Assembly (NCBI RefSeq): GCF_013377495.2
Contig: NC_066363.1
Location: forward strand, 122,091,614-122,155,613
DNA from: Cygnus atratus
Taxonomy: Eukaryota > Chordata > Aves > Anseriformes > Anatidae
DNA length: 64,000 nt
Direction of reading: 5' to 3'
Shown here: in pieces, positions 48,210 through 62,225 of the stretch
How positions within the stretch are numbered: the stretch's first letter is position 1
How the letters are laid out: each line of letters begins with the position of its first letter
Made by a program: the position numbers and the translations under genes
The notes under the pieces: generated by a model
Database searches by the model: none
Seen by the model: only the letters and a program-made list of their open reading frames with translations
Told to the model about the DNA's origin: nothing

Positions 48210-51200
48210 TAGCACTTGGGTTGGAGAATCATAGCCTATATCACTAGAAATAGCATAACCTGTTTTAGATATGGTGAAAAAGCACATCCGTCTTTGCTCT
48301 TTGTTCTTTTTCTGTTTTTCACTGTGACCACAATCATGAAAATAGAGTATTGTAAGACCTTCGGCTTGGAGAGGAAAGACTGCAAGCTCTGGGCAGAGAC
48401 CATCAGGAATGTGCAAATGAAATCAGGCTTTAGGTGCTTCTGCTTCTCTGTCCCAGGTGTCTTTTGCTTGTAATGAAATACCAGTGCACTTTTACTGAGC
48501 ATACCATGTCTTAATGGGGTTAGTTATTCTGCATGCAAGGCAGCCCACAACTCCATCAGCAAGAATTGTCGTAACACGGTAGAAAACTTTCCTTCTGTTA
48601 TAGTCCTTCCTCCTACATTCACCAATAGGACACAATGCACAACTACCCTATGTCCACACAAATATAATTTGAAGGCTCTATAAACAGGCAAATTTGTTGT
48701 TGTTTGTTCATATTTTTTTAACAGAATTCCACTTTGAGACATTCACGTCCTCCTGAGAGAAGACACTGCTGACTGGCTGGGACACAAATCAGGGCATAAG
48801 GTGTGAATTTGGATGGTGGATGCCAGCAATGGGAGTTTTGCATCAGTTATTGCTGCTTTAGTGAAATAAGGTTAGCGAGCACGGAGGTGAGCAGGTGGTC
48901 AGAGATAAACAGGTGAGGGAGCATATTTCTGGAATAAAGAAAGGTCTTGGTAGGGAAACCATTCCCCCTTAAATTTCTGCTTCATTAAGGTGATTTCAAA
49001 CTCGCTGTGAAATCAAGGACTCGGTAGCTGATCAGCGCAAACAAAAATAATCCAGGTGGCAAGTCTGATGAGATATGACCTTGTTCAAAATCAATAGACT
49101 GTTCCCCTTCCACTGAGCACAACTGACTCTCGAATGAGTTTACTTCAACGGAGGCATTTCCCTCACAACATTAACATTTTAATTGCTTGTGCAGGATTTT
49201 CTGGAAAATTAACCCGGCGATGGTTGAGCACAGACAGAGGATGCTCCCCAGAAGGTCTGGGAGCTCAGCCGGTGCTGCGGGGAGCTGTAAACTCATACTG
49301 CCACCTAAAGGAAAGAAACCTGCACGGAAAAAGGAAAGAAAGCTTCTCCCTCTGCCTTTATCAGAGCTTGTTAAAACAAAGAGTCTTAATTTACTCTTTG
49401 CAGCCTGGCTCCATGGTGCCTTTGGAGCAGCCTCCTCACTAGGGAAGAAGGAAGGCTGCCATCAGCATTGCATAAACTTCAGTGTTTCTGAACGGGAAAT
49501 GTGATGGTGAAGGGTCTGAGTGCTGGCGCTTGATAACTTCTGGAGGTTTCCCAACTTCTTTGTGGGTGTATGGGGTCCTGGAGCAGGGCTACACGTGGGG
49601 TTGTGTGGCCAAGGAGAGCTGTAGTGCCTGGGGAAGGCTCTGCTGGTGAGCACAGAGTAGGTGCTGCAGCGCCTGGGCTGCAGCAAGTAGGTGGTCTTCA
49701 GATCCTGACTGATTTTACTTCATTATCTGATGTAGATTGCATAAATGCCAAGGGGACAGAGAAATCTGCTTCAGACCGACTGAATACCTTAACTGCCGGG
49801 TGCTAAAGAGACAGGCCTCTTTTGAATAGACTTTTTCTGGTTGCATAAATCCTGCATTCCTGGCTGCACAGCAGAGGCAGGCAGAAGAAGAAACTGTTTA
49901 CAGAGCACATGTTCCCACCGAGTATTCCCAACCAGTTCATGAGCAAAGCCTGTGAAAATAAAGGCATGGGGGAGGGGAGAGAAATCTTCCCCCTGACTTC
50001 AGTGAGGGTTTGGAGCACACAGGGAGGAATGTCTTCAAAGCGCATACGCAGGCAGTGCTGGGCCACAGATCCGTGTCCTCTAGCTGTGGCTGAAGTGTCA
50101 GCCAGCAGCTGCTCACTCAGCAGCCACTGTGCCAAAACACCGGCAATAAAAAAGGGCGAGTTTAGGAACTTTCTGCATTTGGGAGTGCCGGCTGATTCCC
50201 AGCGAGCAGCTGCCAATATTGTGTGGTGAGCGCCACAGCTAGCAATGAGGCGGTGTTACTGACAGGCTGAGCCATGGGGCGCAGGCCCAAGGGGTACAAA
50301 GGCACGTGAAGCTGCACCCTAAAAGCAACCGGTGTAGGAAACAGCTGGGGTGAGGGGAGCTTGCCTTTTTGGTGGTTTGAAGGCAAAGCTTTGGTGTTTT
50401 GAGGCACTTCTGAAGGGCAGGAATGTTTCCTTACGTGCACACCACTATTATGCGCACATAGTGCCTACTGCCTAGACAGTGGCAGCAGCCCATCATCTGA
50501 GGGCTGACTCCAAGTCTGGCTGGCATCACACATCTATGTCCCGGATGGTGTTCCCGGCAGGCAGGAGGTTGCTCACAGAAAGCACCACCCTGCTGAGTGG
50601 CTGTAACCAGCACATTCCTGGGATTCCTGCAGGGCTCTCCCAAATCTGCTACACCAGGCTTCACCAGCAAGAGGACTTGGTTTGGTGGGACACTGGGCCT
50701 CTCTTCTCCGAGGTCAGCTCTCCAATAAAGCTGAAAGGTCATGGACAGGCAGAACAGATACTGTTTTCTCTTATGCTAGGTGTGTTTTCTTTCTGCAACC
50801 GATCATGGTCTCAGCAGCCCTCTTCAGTGTGCCCATGAAGTGCATTTAGGAACTGTCTTTCATTGCTTATGCTGTTTCACAGCTTACTGACTCAGCTGCG
50901 ATACGAAAAGTGCTTGGTGGGAAGCAACTTTCTTAGAATGAAAGGAAAATTAATTAGCATGGCTTTTCTTTGTACAGAACTTTAATTTTACTTGTGATAC
51001 GCTCTTCAAGATTGTGTAGCTGTGTTTGGGGGATTTTTTTTAATATTGTCTTGCTTTGAATGTTGTTACTGAAATGTATTTTTTTCCCGTTGGTGTATGC
51101 ATGTATTCAATTTTATGAGCCAATGACTATCCGTGTGCAAGTAGGGATTTCAATCCCATGCAGCATCTGCATTTCCAGTGGAAGGCACTAGCATCTTGCT

Positions 51201-52090
51201 CTCTTCTGTGTCTATAATATTGCTTAATGGGTTGGAGGTAGATGGAACTGGGTAGGGATGAAAATAAAACATGGATTCTCAAATGAGTTAAGGGACTGTA
51301 AGGCACTATCTGAAAATCTGAATACTGCTTCTCATTAATTAACACTGTAGTTGTATGGATGTGGTCATTAGTGCTGGAAGGGGCACTGTCCTGCAGGGAC
51401 AGCAGTTCATGATTCTTCAAATAGCTCTCTGTGTAGTCTTGAACAAAAAGATTTATTTATTTATTTATTTTTCCTGCATGACTTAATTTTTACATCTGAT
51501 AAGAGACATTATGATTAAAGCTGATGAAACATTTCAGTTCAATGACTGGAGAAGTTGATTCTGGTAAAAGAAAATGAAGTTAAATGAAAATTACTCAGCT
51601 TTTCCTCTGTGTGGATCACGCCAAGTTTTTCATTTTTATAACACAAAAATATTTATTTGAACTTTATCTTTTAATTTCATGTTACACTCATGTACAAATT
51701 ACCATGTTATTCTATTGAATTATTGAATATAGGCTATATACACTATATGCATTTAAGTATTTTCATATCACGCCTCAACATTTATATGTGAATTCAGTGA
51801 TGTACTTTTCTTTTTGCTAATGAAATATTTGAACTTTCTCAGAGATAATTTTTGTTTGTTTGATTTTTTGTTTATTTTCTTCAAAATTACTGGAAGTTTC
51901 CTTTCTTCCCTTTACATTATGATTTTGAATAATCTTTGGAAACATTCGATCCCCATTTGCTGACATTTCTGCTACTTGCAAGGGCGTTGGAGCCAAGAAT
52001 TAGGTGCTTTTTATATATTTGAGGGCTATGAAGAAGTGCACCCAATGAATGTCCTTTAAGCAAGAAGTTGGTACCTCTCTGGCACCATTT
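48210..52090. other. Unassigned DNA
   Basis: Nothing coding supported. (TTTA)n run at 51451-51472. Confidence 0.45.
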
Positions 52091-52097
52091 GCAACAG

Positions 52098-52490
52098 TAA
52101 TGGTTCAGGCTGAATGGTTGAGGTTGAAGGGACCTCTGGAGATCATCTAGTCCAACCCCCGTGCCGAGCAGGGTCACCTAGTGCATGTTGAATATGATCC
52201 CATCCACGTGGGTTCTGAGTATCTCCAGAGTAGGAGACTCCGCAGCCTTTCTGGGCAACCTGTTCCAGTGCTTTTTCATCTCCACAGTAAATAAGTGTTT
52301 TCTCATATTCATCTGGAACTTGCTGTGTTTCAGTTTGTGCCCATTGCCTCTTATCCTGTTGCTGAGCACCACTGGAAAGAGTCTGGCCCCATCCTATGAC
52401 ACCCTCCCTTCAGATATTTAAACACATTGATAAGATCCCCTCTCGGTCTTCTCTTCTCCAAGCTAAACAGGCCCAGAAGGATTACTCCTT
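52098..52490 (-). mobile_element. 5'-truncated CR1, 3' end and ORF2 C-terminus
   Basis: The plus strand starts with 'ggttgaggttgaagggacct', 'ctggagatcatctagtccaa' (the 3' end reversed). On the minus strand the translation gives the ORF2 tail: RGNGHKLKHSKFQMNMRKHLFT, then KKHWNRLP, then ESPTLEILR, preceded by an LFSLEKRRPRGDLINVFKYLKGG segment in another frame. This matches the C-terminus of the intact CR1 but includes a frameshift. Beyond 52490 similarity fades. Confidence 0.92.
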
Positions 52491-55400
52491 TACGTGCCAG
52501 CCACCGTCCATTTTTCCTGTCATCACTTCTGCCAGTACAAGTCATGGTCAAGTTCAGAGACAAAAGGCTTGATGTGACTTTTTCATAAGACCGCTGATCC
52601 TAACATTATGAGTTTCTTCGAGTGGGGACAGGATTTATGAACTCAGGTGCAGCCCTTCTCTGAGCAGGTGATACACGCAGGGGCACAGCTGGTATGTCTG
52701 CATGGTGCTGAACAACATCATGTGGGTGCTGTGGCCTCCTGGGAGTCAGCACAGGGCTCCTCATCCCATGCACGTTGGTGATGTTTGTCCCAGCTGGTGA
52801 ATTCCATGGAGTGACTTCGATGGGCCCTGGCAGAGATGAGAGACAGCCACAGCCTGGATTTTCCTTCTCGTTTCTCACCATAACTACTTCACAGCCATGA
52901 CTAGATAGCCAAGAGGTGGAAAGCTGTGTAAGAGCACCACATACTCCTCAGAGGAAAAATTGTCTTTGAAGAACAGAAAAGGTGGGCTCCAGGGAATATG
53001 TATCTGTGATTAATCTGTTCAGCCACTGGGTGCCAATGTTGGCTCATATTTGATAATCAGAGACATTTTTCTATGGGAAGAGGAATTTTTGAAATCTAAA
53101 AGAAGATAATATAGTTTCGGAAGGCTGTGGAGTCTGAAAAAATATCCCCAAGAGTGTGAGACTGTATTCAAAACAACCTGGAAATGGGGCACCAGAAAGG
53201 CGCCTGTGAAGGGTGGGGAGATAGGGAAGTCCTGGGTTAACAAAAGAAAGAGTGGGACCCTTAATGAAATTGGCTTGCTGAGAATTATGAATCTGTGAGC
53301 CTATGTCTTGTAGTGATTAATGATGAACCACTGTTTTAACTTTGGATCAAATAATGGGTTGCCTCTGAAAAGGTTCATTAATCACTGTTAGAAATAGGCC
53401 TGCCAATTCATTACTTCAGGGTAGACATCAGCTGAACAGTTCAGCAAATTCAGAATTGAGTGAACTCGAGGCAGGGGCTGGTTAAAAAGAAAGCATGGGA
53501 CTAATCTGTGTTTCAATGTGTTGGGATTTACGAGCTAGGAATATCCTCCAATTGGCAGTTTCCCCTTCTTTCCCCTCCTCTCCCTCAAAATCTTTTTGCT
53601 AATTGTGATACGGACACAATGGGCAGAAAAAGCATGGCATTCAGACCTGTGCTTGGCCAGATTCTTTCTCCAGGTACACAGATGTAGCTCCCATCCAAAT
53701 CACCAGAAATCACATTGTGTGTCTGAGGGCAGTCTGGATGTTTTGAGCAGCTGTTTCTCACTTTGCAGCTTCATCTGAGACCAGTGCTTTGCCTCTGTGA
53801 ATTCAAGTTCAAGAGAACATTGGCAAGAAAAACATTTGCCCCCTTTTCAAGAATTTGCTGTTGATAGTGAGAAGCTTCCATGCTTTGTAACCCAAGATTA
53901 CATTGTCAGTCCAACAGGGATACATTTTAATTGCTCTTCCAGGAAGCAAAGGACTGGGATACCCAAGAAAGTGCAGCTGATGCTCCCTGCTTGGGAAGAG
54001 CTAGGGCAAGAAAAAAAATTAGCCAAACATTAATTTTCATCAACATAAATATACTTCAAAGATGTAGTGGGATCTGTCTGAATTAATTTGGCTAGATATC
54101 CTCCCTTTACTCCTGCCAGAAAAGAAGCGGAAAGCTATTTCCCCTACCCTCATCTCCACCCCTAAAATCTGAAATGCTTTGGGTATGTTTTTTTTTAAAG
54201 TCACCCTAGCATTTGATTTACAAATTTACTTCACCTTTTATTTTCTAACAAATTTTACAGGATTAAACTCATCCATTTTTCAGTTTGTGCAACATGAAAC
54301 ACTCACCCAAAAAGATATTTTACGCAGTTTTGGTTTCCTGGAAAATATGTTCAAGATTGACTGAACTTCCTTGAAACAAACAAAAAAGTCATTTATTCGC
54401 ACAGCTGGAGATAGAGAGGGAAAAACATCTGGATGTGAGAAGGGGGAAAAATGTGCATGGGAAGGGAAAAAGCAGTAAAAGGACAAAAGGTTATAAGTAG
54501 AAAAAGAAAAAGGATTGATATGGGGGTTGCAAAGTGTGTCCAGGGATTAAGTGAGGAGGGCTATAGAAAGTGGGCTTTGAAAGAGAAATGTAAATATGTT
54601 GATGGAAAGGAGGAAGGGAAGACTGAGATGAAACAAGAAAAGACAATGAATAAATGACAACTGAATAAAATACAATAAAAAAATGGAAAGCAAAAATAAT
54701 GAAAAAAAAAAACCAGCAAATTATATTTGAATGAAACAAAAAGAAGGAATAGATGTGAGAAGAATATGCATAGTCCAAGAAGAACAAAGCTAAGAAAATT
54801 TACAAGAGTAAGGGATATGCTGAAAAAGGCCCAGAAATTGAAGAAATACGCTGTAGAAAAGGAAGATGAGAATCATTTTTAGCAGTACTGTTGAAAACTG
54901 TCAAAAACTGAGCAAAGAAATAGGCCTGTTAAGGTGTAAAAATGGTCACGTGTCCTTTTTTGTCACAACATTTTGAACTTTGACTACTTCTCACTCAGCT
55001 CCAGCCACAGCGAATGTGTTGTTGGCACAACAGTAGCTCCCAGCCCCGAGACAGCATTGTCCTCATTGCCGAAATCCACGTGTGGGAAAGGCAAAGGCTG
55101 ACGGAGAGCTGGAAGTAACATGTCAGCACCTGGGTGCCGCGTTAATTTGGTGCATCAGCACCTCGGTCTCTACCCGCTCATTGCTTCCAGATGGTGCCTG
55201 AACTCTGAACTGGTATTTAAGGCATTTAAGGTAGCCTTCATGGAGTTTTCTCGGGGACAGGAATGCAGAGCTCAGCAGCAAACTCTTTGGTATGTTGCAG
55301 TACTGCCAAACCGCTTTGCAAAATTCAGATGGCTTTTGAGCAAAATGATCTGGTATTTACTTACTCACCAGCATCTTGCCTGAGGTTGTGCGGAGAAGGG

Positions 55401-57660
55401 AGGACACTGTTTGGTGCTGGGCTCATCTGCCTTTGCAGAAGGATTACACCCTTGTCCTGTTTTCCATCTGCTTGTGTTCATGAGCTGAGATCTCCTCTCT
55501 GTGATGACAACCCCAGCTCGGACCTGCAGGGACAAGATTCAGGGATAAGCCAATCTTCTTTCCTCGTTCATTCTGAGATGCAGCCAGAGGGCAAGCCAAA
55601 CATACATAATCCAGCTGTATAAATGGCCATGCGATTTCAGGTGGCAGCCCAGACACTTAGAGAAGGATAGACCTCAGGGTATGTCTATGTATCTCTCAAG
55701 GTCATGGGGAGATCCTGCACAAATAATTTAGCACTTTGAACTGAACTCCCTCCTTCCCTCCAAAGTCATGATGACACCTCAAGGCCATATGTGGCCCAGA
55801 GGACGTCATGCAGGACACAGTCGCAGGTGGCTCTGGAGCAGACCAGCCCTGAGCCTGCAGCAGTATGGGCAGCAGCCACCCCAGACAGTCTGGCTCCTTG
55901 CAGCACAGGCCTTTTGCCGTGAAGATATGGTCTGAAGTTACATTTATGGCAGCAACTATTTGAACAGCTTTTTGTATTTCTCCTTACCCCCATCACACAC
56001 ATTTGTTCTGCATGGCTAAAATTTTAAACACTTTTTTGTTAAAAAAATATATTTTTATATGTTCAGGTTTGCTTCATGAACATTTATAGCCTTAAACTTC
56101 AAAAACTGAAATTCTGAAAGAAAAATAAGGATGTGAAGTAGAGAACAGGAAGAAGCATGAAGGCAGAGATATGTCTTTAGGTGAGGTGGAAAAAAGACGA
56201 GACAATAAGCACTGCATCTTATGGGGATGACTTGTTCCTTTTGAATGGCTGTAAATAACCCAAGTGACCAGAGCTGTGATTCAGTGTCAAATCCTAGTTG
56301 CCTTCCTGGCAGTTAATGCCATGATGTTATCAAAACATCAGGCGGAGAAGTGAAAACAATCATCTTGCTTTTCTCTCATATTGTTTTATCTCCACCATTA
56401 CGCATTGATTACAACCCTGTTCTCATCAAAGGCTTTTGTCATTAATTTCAATGTGTCTCCAATTGTTCACAGACTTTAAAGATAATGCTATTTTCTTGTA
56501 CTGTTTAAGTTAAGGGATAATCAGGAAGAGGTCTAAATTCTTAAAGTTTCTGAGGGCAGTATGTTCTCAAAGGGAATGAGAAACCTATATTTAGCCCTTA
56601 GAATTTAAGTGTTAGTCAAACATGTATAATTTTGATTTCCAGACAAAGCCTGGATCACTAACGTATCCTGGCTGTCTGATTTTTTAGTGAAGAAATTAAT
56701 TTGTAACCAAAGATTTTGTCAGTTCTTTGTTGCAACTTGTCTTACAATTAAAGCTGTTGGTCATAAGAATCAGCACGTACATGATTAGATCACTCCAGAT
56801 TTAATGGTCACACTGTGAGAAACTGCTGGCAGTTTGTGGAGGCCTGTATTTCTATATAGCATTCAGGATCTGAAAGTATCACCCACATATCCGTCATTTT
56901 TAAGAGCAGCGTCTGGGAAATCTTCACCTAACATATATAGTAACTCATAGTAATGTGAAAATGTGTTATGACCCTTTCATCTGCAGGGTATGGAGACAGC
57001 CACCTAGTGGGAACAGGTATCTACACCTCCCTGTTTTCAGGGTTTTCATAATTAAATATCTCAGTAATTCTAAAACTTTCTGACATCTGAAGAAATCTGA
57101 TTGAAAATGTGCCACAGTTGATGATATGTTATCAAAATTCAGAACATTAGATTAAAGTTTACAATTAAATTCTTAAAATATTCTTAGTTAAGTTCTATTA
57201 ATTTAATGAAAACAGGCAAACAAGGAGCTATTCTCTTTGCAGTTGTAAAGTAATATATATCTATCAGAAACAGCTTGCAATCAATGGACACAGAAATTAG
57301 TCTTTTTAAAATCAAATCTTTCCTTGCTTTCTGAATTGGAAGAGAATCTGTAACAGTACTGATATTGCAGAAAATTTTTATCCTACTGAGTTCACATGAT
57401 ATAATTTTGAAATATATAATTTGTCATATTGCTGTATACATGTAGCTTTGAGCAATACGAGAGCAGACTGGTTAGTAGTCAAAAAACTTGGTGTTTTCAA
57501 ACTAGAGGGCCCTGATGATCTGCAAACAAGAGTACCTGACTCATGACATTTCCAACTGAGGACTACTTGAGAATTTGTGAAGGGTGGCTATGATGCTATA
57601 GCCCTAGAACACAGAGCCTTAAAAAAGGAGAGAAGGATATCCGTTATCCTAATTTTGATT
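52491..57660. other. Unassigned DNA
   Basis: No gene or named repeat recognised. It includes an imperfect inverted repeat at 53312-53385, A-rich DNA at about 54650-54720, and a GC-rich patch at 55020-55560. Confidence 0.45.
53312..53385. repeat. Imperfect inverted repeat
   Basis: The left arm 'agtgattaatgatgaacc' (53312-53329) pairs with the right arm 'ggttcattaatcact' (53372-53386), apart from a 3-base gap. The spacer is about 42 bases. Origin unknown. Confidence 0.7.
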
Positions 57661-57664
57661 GATT

Positions 57665-57790
57665 TGAATCATGGAATCATTTAAGTGGGAAAAGACCCTT
57701 AAGATCATCAGGTCCAACCATCCACCTAACTACCAAGTGCACGACTAAACTGTGTCCCTAAGCACCACATCCACATACTGGAACAAATAT
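57665..57790 (-). mobile_element. CR1-Y-like LINE 3' end, 5'-truncated
   Basis: 'Aatcatggaatcatttaag', 'tgggaaaagacccttaagat', 'catcaggtccaaccatccac' and 'aaactgtgtccctaagcacc' match the reversed 3' end of the CR1-Y group of birds. Confidence 0.9.
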
Positions 57791-57816
57791 TCAGAGTATT
57801 TACTAGTGCTTGGAAC

Positions 57817-57819
<3 letters not shown>

Positions 57820-57849
<30 letters not shown>
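57820..57849. repeat. A30 tract
   Basis: Thirty uninterrupted As, not obviously the tail of a recognised element. Confidence 0.95.
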
Positions 57850-57853
<4 letters not shown>

Positions 57854-57964
57854 AATCAAAATGGATTTGTCGCTAATGAAGCACATTAAAGCATTAAACC
57901 CATCTCATTGTCTCAGACTGTAGCACACTAGGCCTTACTAGTAAAAGGAAACAGTGTATATCAC

Positions 57965-58030
57965 ACAGTCACTGAATTGTAGGGGTTGGAAGGGACCTCA
58001 AGAGATCATTGGGTCCAACCCCCAAACCCC
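57965..58030 (-). mobile_element. CR1 3' end, very short copy
   Basis: 'Cactgaattgtaggggttgg', 'aagggacctcaagagatcat' and 'tgggtccaacccc' are the reversed avian CR1 end. It abuts an older L3-type relic. Confidence 0.9.
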
Positions 58031-59080
58031 AATATCATATACAGTGACTTTAGCAAAGGTTTTGACATTGTTTCTCATATTTTAAGTTAGCAGGATATAT
58101 ACATCTACGTAGTATAGAGTAAATAAAACACTGTCCAGAAAACATACTAATTAGAGTTTAGTTGGCTGTGCAATTCCCAGCCAAAATCTAAGAAAATGTA
58201 GAGTACAACTTTTGCAGGAGCCTCATATTATTCAATACTTTCATTAATCATTGTGTAATCCAATAAAGTATAATATGCTTTTTTAAGGTTTCAGATAATG
58301 TCAAGATGGGAAGTACCACGGACCTCTCACCCCTCAAACACATATACAAAAACACCTGTTGGAATAAAATGTTTTAAAAGATTGGAGAAGAGAAGTGAAA
58401 ACAGAATAAAAGCAATAGAAAAAGAAAGAGCATAATACCATGTTTAGGCAGAAGTAGTTTAAAAGATGTGTATAGGGTACGATTAAGTACCTTAACTTTG
58501 ATTGGTTAAGTATCAGTTTTCTAGAAAAGGGTCTGGGGTTTTGTGAGCTATGATTCAGCAATGGTACATTACCACAGAAAAGACAAAAGCACTGCATACA
58601 AGAGAGAAGTCTACAAGTTCTAGGAACTAAGATTTTTTTTTTTTCTGTTCTAGGACCTCATTTGTAGCACTGTGTCCAGTTTCAGATATGGCACTTCAAA
58701 AAAAAAAAAATCTGGACTAATTGGAGAAAGCTGAGAAAGCAACAAAAGCTCAGAAGTCTGTCAAAAATTGACAGATAAGGTGAAATGAGACTGATAGTCT
58801 AAAGAAGAGAAGATGATGAGGTGTAGGAAAGAAAAGAGACGGGACATTATAACAGTTTTGAAAATATAAAAAACTGGTTCAAACAAAAAAAAAAGTCTGA
58901 TCTGAGTATTGTGTAGGGAGAAGAAGTAGTATGCCTGAATATAGCAAGGGAGCTTTAGAAATTTTAGGGAAACCTTTATATTGCTAAAGCCCTAGAATAG
59001 ATGTAATGGTTATGGAGCATGTATCACTGATTTTTTTTTCCAATGGGTTTGATGGACATCTGTCAGGAATAACCGTGTGT
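58030..59080 (+). mobile_element. Decayed L3/CR1 LINE, reverse transcriptase to 3' end
   Basis: Translations in shifting frames give YSDFSKGFDIVSHI near 58037 (counterpart of LDLSKAFDTVPHN), a degraded GxS..FNTFIN-like stretch (58215-58250) and FSDNVKMG (58287-58310, counterpart of FADDTK). Then come 'cactgtgtccagtttcag' (58664, counterpart of YCVQFWAP) and a SKEEK..RRDIITVLKI stretch (58800-58870). The end has 'gatggacatctgtcaggaat', the usual L3/CR1 3' UTR phrase. Riddled with stops. Confidence 0.75.
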
Positions 59081-62030
59081 TTACTCCAGTCTTAAGGCAG
59101 AACAACAGACATCCACTTCTTCATATGCTTTGACTTTGATTTTATGGCACTTCTTTGTTACTTGCACAGCAGTCACCTTGCTGTTTTCTCTGTTGTCACA
59201 TTTCTTAGAAACAAGAATTATTATTCTGATTCAGTTCATTTGCTTGTGGTCCTACATTTGAAAAATCAACCACCAACAAACATTTCCACAAACTGTTATA
59301 AACTGTTATAAACCTGTCAGTAATTATTACTACCTTTACTGAGCCATGAAAAATCATTTCCTCTCTAATTCCAGAAAGCAAATGAGCGTAAAGACCATTC
59401 TTGCTTCTACTGTGTATCATGACTTGTTGATGAACACTACTGGTTAAATATAAGCTTGTCCCACCTAAAAGTACAGAAATAATATTCACACTTGGCTGTA
59501 GATTATAGTATCATGACTAGTCTGTATACTCCATCCCTTCTGTGATTTGGGCCAATGGATTCAGGTACATACGGTATTTAGCCCCTGGTAACTACACAGG
59601 TGAAAATTATGATCAGATATCAGTAAATAGAGAAGAATTTTTTGAAGTTGACTAAAGCAGCTCTCAGCATGCATTCTAAGAACATAACTTTTTGCATTTC
59701 CTTGGCAGCTAAAGTCCTACATTCAGACTGCAAAGAACTTGAAACTTTGTTGTTGTTGTTTCAAATGTAAACTGCTGTTGCTTGAGATCAAGCACATGAT
59801 TTAAGGGAGATTTAAGCCCAACAAAATCTTTTTTGTGCAAACAAAAGTTTGCACAAATTCAGCTACTTGAATGTGCTTCTGGGCAAGGGAATACTGTTCA
59901 AGGTATTCCTCTCAGTTGCTTTCTGGTCTTTTTTTCTGGATAAATTTCTAATCCTCAAACACTGAGTTCAGTGTGGTAATCAAAGAAGTCTCCTATTTTT
60001 TTGAAAAAGTTTTTCATCTCATTTCTTGTCTCAAACTCCCTTCCTTTAGCTATAGGCTCCATTTCTGTTTCCCATCCTCCCACATGTCAACAATGTCTTC
60101 AGTTGTTCAGCACTCTCTAACAGAAAAGTCCTCTTTACATTATTCTTTTCAAGTGATATTTCTCAAGATCGAGCAAAGTTTCTTACCAGGAATCTGGTAA
60201 GGAGCTGTCTTGCTACCATTTTCCAGACCTGGACCTTTAGTATACACTAAACCATTGTAATAAAACATTAGTGCACAGCTGTGACAAAGATTTGCTATTT
60301 ACATAACCATTAATTAACCTTTCTAGAAGTTTTCTTCTTTCTTGCCCTTTCCTTACCCTTGCACTAAATTACAAGTACAAAACCAGAAGTCCGTGGTAGT
60401 ATCATATTTTAACAGGCAAACCTCAAAAGTGAGGCTACAGAAATGACTTTTATTGCAGCTCTTCAGTTTGATACAGAATAAGGGCAATACCAAATGAAAA
60501 AAAGTGTTGTTTTTTTTTTTTTCTTTTTTTTTTAGCCTCAAGGTAAGATTTTGTAGAAAGAAAACACTACTTTAGAATTTCTAAGGCTGAACTCTGCATT
60601 GAAAGCAAGGTTTAACCAACCATTACATTGCTCTGCAAGCCTTTGATTAATTGATTCAGCCTTCTCCTTACTCATATGACAAATGAATGAAGGGATGGCC
60701 ACTTAAAACAAGGGATGGGGGGAAAGATCATTCTTTCTGGGAAACTGAAATGAAAGAGCAATTGTACAGGCAAAAGACAAACACGGTTATAATTTAGGAA
60801 CAGATCATTATACAAGTGCTATTTGATAATTATTGGTGTTTGGGCTGTAATTCTACTTTTATCCTATCATTAATGACCAAAAAGAAAAAAAAAATTAAGG
60901 TCTTTTCTTTCTTTGGAGAAACTAACATGCTAATAACACTCCTTGTTTCTTTGTGAAGAAAGACCCAAAGAGAATAACCAAAAATAAAGCAGAACACTCT
61001 AAGGTAACAGCAAAGGACAATGATGTTAATTAGAGGTCAAGTCCTGAAGCAATAAATTCATTAAAAAATGTGGGCATTACCTAATGTAGAACCACTAGAT
61101 TACAAGATACTGCTTTGTTTTGCACAGTGAATCTTGAATTCTTCTTTGTGTTGCTGAACAACCTTGACCAAAAAGGTGCTGAGAGCTGGCACCCACCTCC
61201 TTGCTGGGCTGACAGAAGGGAGAAGAGGATTTGTTTCTCTGGTAGGAAGGAACTGAGTTTGGTTTCAGGGGAGCAGAGTTTGGTTTCACCTGCAGGAGAT
61301 GTGTCCAAAATAGTGAGTTAGTGAGCACCTTATTTGTGAGAGAGGGGTGTGAGACAACACATGTTCCTGCCTTCAGAGCTTTTGCTGAACTATCTGTATG
61401 CCGCTCCCTGCCCTGTGCTCTACCCTATATAGGGTCACTTCTGTAGGCACCAGACTAGGTCCCTGTAGAGGTCTCTAAATCCTTCTGGGTTTAGTTTACT
61501 GTCATTGTTCTGGCTTCCTCCAAGCCTTATGAATGCAGAATTCCCAGTGAAGCATCAGGAGTTCTTCTGCAGAAAACGAGAGGCAATTTTTTGTGTACCT
61601 GGAGAGAAAAAGACAGGAATTTAACCAAAAATGGACCCTGGAAAATGCCGGACATGCTGACTGTACCTATGCAGAACTTTGGAATATTTTGCCAGTCAGG
61701 AACCCTTAGCCAGGGATGAATCTTGTTCTTTTGAACATTTGAACTTTTGCATGCATGAAAAGGCCAGGTTAAACAGTAACCCTAGCCAAGCGAATAAAAC
61801 TGCTCCAATAACAATAGGAGGGGTTATACTGGAGTGACTGGACAAGTCTAGAGACTGTCACGATAAAGATGACCAAATCATTATGTAGCAAGCATAACTC
61901 CCCAAGTTAAAAATAGCATGAAATAGCATATTTTGAGTAGGAATGGATGTGAGCGTAGGGACTGAGATGCTCCCGTGCCTCAAGGTGTCACAGAGCATAA
62001 GGGTTATGGCTTTGGGGGGAAAGGCCAGCA
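59081..62030. other. AT-rich unassigned DNA
   Basis: No gene recognised. A hairpin lies at 59832-59857 and a T-rich tract at 60510-60533. Confidence 0.5.
59832..59857. repeat. Short perfect hairpin
   Basis: 'Tttgtgcaaac' and 'gtttgcacaaa' form an 11-bp stem around a four-A loop. It is not followed by a U tract, and there is no evidence that it is transcribed. Confidence 0.85.
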
Positions 62031-62225
62031 GGAAGGTTGCTCGCTTTCGGTCTGTGGTCGTGCAGCAAAGCAATGAAGAAGAGCAAAGACAGTGAGGATG
62101 GTCTTCTGCCCCTCAGAGCACACCAACAGCAGAAACTGGCTTCATCACTTCCTCGCATCATGGAGCCACGGCCTTTCAAAAAACCTGCCTTTTACCTCAG
62201 TCACCCACACGTGTCCTTCTGTGCG

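Noticed and set aside
59832..59857. Hairpin as microRNA or terminator
   Set aside because: The stem is only 11 bp with a 4-base loop, too short for a microRNA precursor, and no other support exists.
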